Shown: positions 61,942-64,000 of the stretch, in pieces
How the letters are laid out: each line of letters opens with the position of its first letter
Position numbering within the stretch: the stretch's first letter is position 1
Assembly: GCA_009777715.1 (NCBI GenBank)
Contig: WRLH01000004.1
Coordinates: 62,001-126,000 of the forward strand
DNA from: Lachnospiraceae bacterium
Lineage (GTDB): Bacteria > Bacillota > Clostridia > Lachnospirales > Lachnospiraceae
Direction: 5' to 3'
DNA: 64,000 nucleotides
Translations under genes and position numbers: made by a program
The notes under the pieces: model-generated
Told to the model about the DNA's origin: nothing
Databases searched by the model: none
Seen by the model: the letters and a program-made list of their open reading frames with translations, nothing else

Positions 61942-63392
61942 TAGCCCTTGAACCGATCGCGGCGATGCCTAAGCCCTGGTTTTTTGCGGCGGCGTTTCCG
62001 GCGGCGGTTGAAGTGATAGCTTTTTAGGGCGGCCCGGATAATAAAGAATAAAATTGCCAAAGCCGCAAGGGTAATGACAATAAAAATTACTTGCCTGACA
62101 TTAATAAAGACGACATTTTCTTCTAAAGCTTTTGCAGGTTCAGGAATTTCCATCGGCATTTGGGAATCAAAATCATAGGTTGACCTGTTTTCGGAAGCAA
62201 AATCAACCGTTGCCGTGCCTAAGTAAGCGTTATTATATGTATAGATAATTTCCGCGACTGCCGAAGTTTTGCTGGTATAATATGTGATATCAGCAGCGAG
62301 GCTGCGAAAGTCAGTTGTTTTGGGCATGACAAGATAATCAGCCGGGTTAAGTGAAAGCAAAGGGCTTGAATCGCCGAAAATATCATTCCCGGTCTGGAAA
62401 AAATTGGCATTTTGAATCGTATAACGGCTTTCATTGGCCGCAACATTAACAATTTGGAAATTCGAAAAACCATAATCAAATAATTTCACCGTATCAAAAA
62501 ATTGCTCCGGCGATTCTTGCTTCAAAATAACACAAATCAAACGCATTCCGTCTTTTTCCGCCGCCGTGATCAAAGTCTGGCGCGAACGGCTGACAAAGCC
62601 GGTTTTGCCGCCGATGATATTATAATCGACCGCAATTTCGCCGTTAATCAAGCGGTGCCTATTGCGCAGATATATCTCTTCCGGCTGGTTTTCCGAGGGC
62701 GGGATATAGTATCTTACGGTATTGCCGATTCTGGCCAGCATTTCATGCCGGAAATAAGCGGCGGCGATTAAGGCTAAGTCATAAGCGGTTGTATAATGCT
62801 CTTCTTCAAACAAGCCGTGTGAATTGAGGAAATTGGTATTCTGGGCGCCAAGCTCTGCGGCTTTTTTGGTCATCATTTCGGCGAAAGTCTCCAAATCACC
62901 GCCAACAAATTCGGCGATTCCGTTCGTTACGTCATTGGCGGAATGGACCATTGCGGCATATAAGGCTTGCTCGAAAGTCAGCGATTGCCCGGCTTTAATG
63001 CCGATTTTGGAGCTGTCCCAGCTAATTGAATTAACAGCAGTAGCAGAAAAAGGAATAATGTCATTAAGGTTTGCGTGATTGGCGGCAAGCAGGCAGGTCA
63101 TCATTTTCGTTGTTGAAGCGGGAAACTGCCGCTCGTGGATATTTTTGGCATATAAAATAACCCCGGTATTTGCTTCCATCAGAATCGCCGAAGCCGCCCC
63201 GATTGCCGGGCCGGCCGGCCAGTTTTCAATCAGGTTGCTCTCAATTGGCAAAAGCTTCCTTGCTTCGGCAGCTTCTTGGTGCTGTTCTAGCGTCGTGGCA
63301 TTAAGGTGAAGGTGCGGAATTAAAATAATTAAGCATATATTGATAATCATAAAAACCCTAAGGGGCAGTAAACTGATAGGTTTTGTCGGCAT
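61932..63392 (-). CDS. Serine D-Ala-D-Ala carboxypeptidase (DacF/PBP5 type)
   Basis: 486 residues. N-terminal signal or anchor (VFMIINICLIILIPHLHL), then the penicillin-binding catalytic set: S93-T-T-K96, S151-A-N153 and K263-T-G. A C-terminal PBP5-type beta domain follows, then a membrane helix (VIFIVITLAALAILFFIIRA) and a strongly basic tail (RRRKRRRKKPG). Trims pentapeptide stems in peptidoglycan; DacF has a sporulation role in Bacillus. AAGGAG precedes ATG 63392. Confidence 0.93.
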   Translation of the reverse strand: MPTKPISLLPLRVFMIINICLIILIPHLHLNATTLEQHQEAAEARKLLPIESNLIENWPAGPAIGAASAILMEANTGVILYAKNIHERQFPASTTKMMTCLLAANHANLNDIIPFSATAVNSISWDSSKIGIKAGQSLTFEQALYAAMVHSANDVTNGIAEFVGGDLETFAEMMTKKAAELGAQNTNFLNSHGLFEEEHYTTAYDLALIAAAYFRHEMLARIGNTVRYYIPPSENQPEEIYLRNRHRLINGEIAVDYNIIGGKTGFVSRSRQTLITAAEKDGMRLICVILKQESPEQFFDTVKLFDYGFSNFQIVNVAANESRYTIQNANFFQTGNDIFGDSSPLLSLNPADYLVMPKTTDFRSLAADITYYTSKTSAVAEIIYTYNNAYLGTATVDFASENRSTYDFDSQMPMEIPEPAKALEENVVFINVRQVIFIVITLAALAILFFIIRAALKSYHFNRRRKRRRKKPGLRHRRDRFKGYYL

Positions 63393-63448
63393 TTTGGCAC
63401 TCCTTACGGTTACATTATATATTAAAATGCTTTATGAAGCAAATCTCA

Positions 63449-63477
63449 TTTACATTTACTATATGCTGTGATATATT
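63449..63477 (+). promoter_or_regulatory. Promoter of trmB (leaderless candidate)
   Basis: TTTACA (63449-63454), a 17-nt spacer, TATATT (63472-63477). The -10 box ends only 6 nt before ATG 63484, so transcription should begin at or next to the start codon. No Shine-Dalgarno is visible. Confidence 0.65.
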
Positions 63478-63483
63478 TTCTAT

Positions 63484-64000
63484 ATGCGCTTAAGAAATGT
63501 AACAGGTTCAGAAGAATTAATTAAGGAATGCCGTTATGTAATTCCTGAACCCGTGCTTTACCAAGGAAAATGGAATAGATATTTCCAAAATGCCAAAATC
63601 CGTATGGAAATCCATAATATGGATAATAATATCCATAATACGGATAATAAAATCCATATTGAAATAGGCATGGGCAAGGGCCAGTTCATTACTGGGTTGG
63701 CAAGCCGTTATCCCGATATCAATTATATTGGGATTGAAATGTATTCAAGCGTTCTCTACCGGGCAGTAAAAAAATTAGAACGGGCTGCCCTGGAGCTTAA
63801 TAATCTGGCATTATTGCGGCTGGATGCCCGTGATTTGACGGCGGTTTTTTCAAAGGGCGAAGTGAGCCGGATATATTTGAATTTTTCTGACCCATGGCCA
63901 AAAGACCGCCATGCAAAACGGCGGATTACCTCACGGGAATTTCTTGCGCTTTATGATGAAGTTTTGGCGGTTGATGGAGCGGTAGAATTTAAGACCGACA
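63484..64000 (+). CDS. trmB: tRNA (guanine46-N7)-methyltransferase, 3' end outside window
   Basis: 172 codons are present. Makes m7G46 in tRNA using SAM. The SAM site IEIGMGKGQFI and the signature NFSDPWPKDRHAKRRI are clear. Between the N-terminal region and the SAM site there is a short repeated insertion: IHNMDNN, IHNTDNK, IHIE, encoded by tandem units of about 21 bp at 63612-63655 (the same DNA contains ATCCATAATATGGAT palindromes). The usual TrmB has no such repeat here. No ribosome site is seen before ATG 63484. Confidence 0.93.
   Translation, partial: MRLRNVTGSEELIKECRYVIPEPVLYQGKWNRYFQNAKIRMEIHNMDNNIHNTDNKIHIEIGMGKGQFITGLASRYPDINYIGIEMYSSVLYRAVKKLERAALELNNLALLRLDARDLTAVFSKGEVSRIYLNFSDPWPKDRHAKRRITSREFLALYDEVLAVDGAVEFKTD

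Overview
This window looks like the replication-origin region of a low-GC, Gram-positive anaerobe of the class Clostridia, probably Lachnospirales. Four signs point that way: the order rpmH-rnpA-yidD-yidC-jag-mnmE-mnmG to the left of dnaA-dnaN-S4-recF-gyrB-gyrA; the block parA-parB-DUF4446-(HD-GYP)-serS-DUF3881 further left, since DUF3881 and DUF4446 are typical of this group; two perfect or near-perfect parS sites; and a two-component/VanW cluster. Gene direction flips at about 34.5-39.3 kb. Conserved genes to the left run on the minus strand and those to the right on the plus strand, as expected for replichores leaving an origin near dnaA. No species can be named from the sequence alone.

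Layout. 1-10.1 kb: a partial ABC exporter with a GNAT gene, a YitT-type membrane protein, an unrecognised plus-strand gene, a kinase-regulator-VanW operon, a 2-hydroxyacid dehydrogenase, and a large lipoprotein that looks like a beta-propeller fused to a solute-binding protein. 10.1-18.3 kb is accessory: a GyrI-like module, two RelB/DinJ-type antitoxins (one alone, one followed by a frameshifted YoeB-type toxin), a cobalamin-riboswitch operon (DUF4430, GNAT, ECF S component), pgi, an HTH regulator with a small membrane protein, a CPBP protease and tRNA-Arg(CCU). 18.3-34.5 kb is the conserved left origin arm, interrupted by a membrane-free two-component system, an inverted rsmG, and a solitary C5 DNA methyltransferase with a truncated partner.

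34.5-39.1 kb lies between rpmH and dnaA, which are usually adjacent. It holds an XRE/TPR regulator, a second propeller/solute-binding lipoprotein, and between them a 1.2-kb cassette flanked by perfect 39-bp direct repeats. The cassette encodes two secreted proteins, one of them small and Cys-rich. 39.3-47.9 kb is the dnaA-gyrA arm with a probable oriC between dnaA and dnaN. 48-55.6 kb: a subtilase without a signal peptide, ogt, PopT (DUF368), a Ni/Co-riboswitch-controlled CDF exporter, exonuclease III, a small lipoprotein, murG and a membrane protein. 55.7-64 kb: an operon of GH4, BadF-type kinase, GH3 and a DEDDh exonuclease, then a D,D-carboxypeptidase and a partial trmB.

Themes: metal and corrinoid homeostasis under two recognisable riboswitches, glycoside use through a kinase plus a 6-phospho-glycosidase, and repeated insertion of small accessory modules into the origin region. 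I see no rRNA, CRISPR array, integrase or transposase. A dispersed GC-rich palindromic repeat family occurs in four intergenic gaps.
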